Assembly: GCA_001072465.1 (NCBI GenBank)
Contig: JVKM01000014.1
Location: 38,526-102,525 of the forward strand
Source: Xylanimonas cellulosilytica
GTDB taxonomy: Bacteria; Actinomycetota; Actinomycetes; Actinomycetales; Actinomycetaceae
DNA length: 64,000 nt
Direction: 5' to 3'
Of this stretch, positions 62,775-64,000 are shown piece by piece. The notes beneath the pieces were generated by a model, which did no database searches, was not told where the DNA came from, and saw only the letters and a program-made list of their open reading frames with translations. The position numbers and the translations under genes were made by a program. Within the stretch, counting starts at the first letter, position 1, and every line of letters starts with the position of its first letter.

Positions 62775-63932
62775 ATGAGCGGACGCAGAGCCTTCGGCTC
62801 GATCAGGAAGGCTCGAAGCGGGCGCTTCGAGGTTCGATACACAGGGCCGGACGGCGGCAAGTACACCGCCGGGCGGTCGTTCGTCCGCAAGGCCGACGCG
62901 AGCGCCTTCCTCGCACACGTCGAGGCAGAGATCAGCGAGGGCACCTGGACCAGCCCAAAGGAGAGCCGCGAGCGCGAGCGCGCGCAGGAACTCGCCGCTG
63001 AGCGTGCGGCGATGACCTTCGCGGCGTGGTCGGAGAGGTGGCTCGCGTCGCTCGAGCGACTAGGCCGGACCCCTCAGACGATCCAGACGCACACCTATCG
63101 GATGCGGCATCTCGTCCCCACCTTCGGCGCGAAGCCCCTCGGGGCGATCAGCGTCGACGACGTCGATACCTGGTATCAGAGTGTCTGGCAGGCCAAAGGT
63201 CCGGGCGTCGTGCGGCCTCTCTATATGACGCTGTCGACCTGTATGAACGCCGCGGTGAAGAGTGGCCTCATTGAGGCGAGCCCGTGCAAGGTGCCCGAGG
63301 GACAGAAGCATCGGCCCGTCCGCGAGCGCGAGCGCCAGGTCGCTACACCCGAGGAGGTCCGAGCCGCCGCAGACGCCATGCCCGCACGCCTGCGCATCGC
63401 CGTCCTACTCGCCGCGTGGTGCCAGACGCGGCTCGGTGAGCTGACCGGCCTGCAACGCCGCGACCTCGACCTCGACTCCACGCCCGCGACTCTCCGTATC
63501 GAGCGACAGGTCCAGTATCTAGCGGGGGAGGGGCCGGTCGAGCTGCCGCCGAAGAGCGCCGCCGGCGTCCGCGAGATAGTCATCCCCGCGTCGCTGATTC
63601 CGGCGCTGCGCTCTCACCTTGAGTCCTTTGTTGAGCCTTCGGGCACGTCCTGGCTTCTAGCCTCCGAGCGATCGCCGCGCCTGCCGCTGCACCCTAATAG
63701 CCTGCGCGGGGCCTGGGAGCGTGCACGCCAGGACGCGGGCATCCCCTGGTTCAAATTCCATGATCTGCGGCACACTGGCCTCACGATCTTCGCGCAGCAG
63801 GGCGCCACGCTCGCCGAGCTGCTTCACCGTGGCGGGCACAGCGACGTCGACGTCGCGCTGCGGTACCAGCATGCGACCCGCGAGCGCGACGCGGCCTTGG
63901 CGGCACGTATGGACTCGCACGTCCTTATCTGA
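62775..63932 (+). CDS. Tyrosine site-specific integrase
   Basis: I start at ATG 62775, 6 bases after GAGGAG; the frame is open further upstream through the tmRNA-like end as a shadow. The 385-residue protein has an AP2-like arm-binding N terminus (SIRKARSGRFEVRYTGPDGG), a SAM-like core-binding domain (residues 75-165, TFAAWSERWLASLERLGRTP) and a catalytic domain with Arg in CQTRLGELTGL, HDLRHTGLTIF, HRGGHSD and the Tyr in ALRYQHATRERD. It resembles actinophage and integrative-element integrases. It faces away from gyrA into unseen DNA to the right, where the rest of the element should lie. The 70 bases after its stop show nothing. Confidence 0.93.
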   Translation: MSGRRAFGSIRKARSGRFEVRYTGPDGGKYTAGRSFVRKADASAFLAHVEAEISEGTWTSPKESRERERAQELAAERAAMTFAAWSERWLASLERLGRTPQTIQTHTYRMRHLVPTFGAKPLGAISVDDVDTWYQSVWQAKGPGVVRPLYMTLSTCMNAAVKSGLIEASPCKVPEGQKHRPVRERERQVATPEEVRAAADAMPARLRIAVLLAAWCQTRLGELTGLQRRDLDLDSTPATLRIERQVQYLAGEGPVELPPKSAAGVREIVIPASLIPALRSHLESFVEPSGTSWLLASERSPRLPLHPNSLRGAWERARQDAGIPWFKFHDLRHTGLTIFAQQGATLAELLHRGGHSDVDVALRYQHATRERDAALAARMDSHVLI

Positions 63933-64000
63933 GTGCTATTGTTTTGTAGATCACATTCATTCCAGGTTGCACTATGCGTCGCGCGCGATGTATAGTTAAG

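Overview
The window is high-GC actinobacterial chromosome spanning the replication origin. The order parB-parA-rsmG-jag-yidC-yidD-rnpA-rpmH-dnaA-dnaN-recF-DUF721-gyrB-gyrA-DUF3566, frequent GTG starts, the actinobacterial anchored-repeat metal ABC cluster and DUF6318 proteins suggest an oral Actinomyces/Schaalia-type bacterium. The genus is inferred, not proven.

Layout. 1-9054: a thiamine-precursor transporter gene under a TPP riboswitch (cut by the window edge), a CycA-like permease, an iron-box DUF2218 gene, an SRPBCC protein, a Cys/His-rich DUF2249 protein, RidA, and a three-gene DUF4956 / VTC-domain / beta-helix lipoprotein cluster. 9055-14890: an accessory region with several repeat families, an apparent type VII (WXG100-like) toxin locus of five overlapping genes, a deleted second copy of that locus, and pieces of dead genes. 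14907-20187: a sugar ABC transporter (solute-binding lipoprotein, RbsA-like ATPase, two permeases) with an RpiB/LacAB isomerase. 20670-28709: a type I restriction-modification island (hsdM, hsdS, rhuM-like, hsdR) next to an unknown membrane protein. 29102-31567: two DUF6318-like proteins flanking a secreted PKD-like protein, with mosaic base composition. 31920-38423: an anchored-repeat zinc/manganese ABC transporter operon (permease, ATPase, three choice-of-anchor M surface proteins) behind a Zur-like box. 39156-43391: a 32-residue small-protein gene, a DUF4143 ATPase behind three 23-bp direct repeats, an aminotransferase and a D-Ala-D-Ala ligase-like enzyme. 43626-62513: a HAD hydrolase, then the origin core with six perfect parS sites in all (31.7-45.9 kb) and DnaA boxes on both sides of dnaA. 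62561-63932: an orphan tmRNA-like 3' end followed by a tyrosine integrase, the left edge of an integrated element.

The points most worth pursuing are: the WXG100-like toxin/immunity locus, whose toxin C terminus recurs in a 49-residue peptide gene, together with its collapsed relic; four copies of an exactly 114-bp dispersed element with near-perfect terminal inverted repeats; and the over-represented word GACGAGGCCGGGGC, whose core is paired head-to-head in terminators much like DNA-uptake sequences. All family names come from motif recognition by eye; no searches were run.
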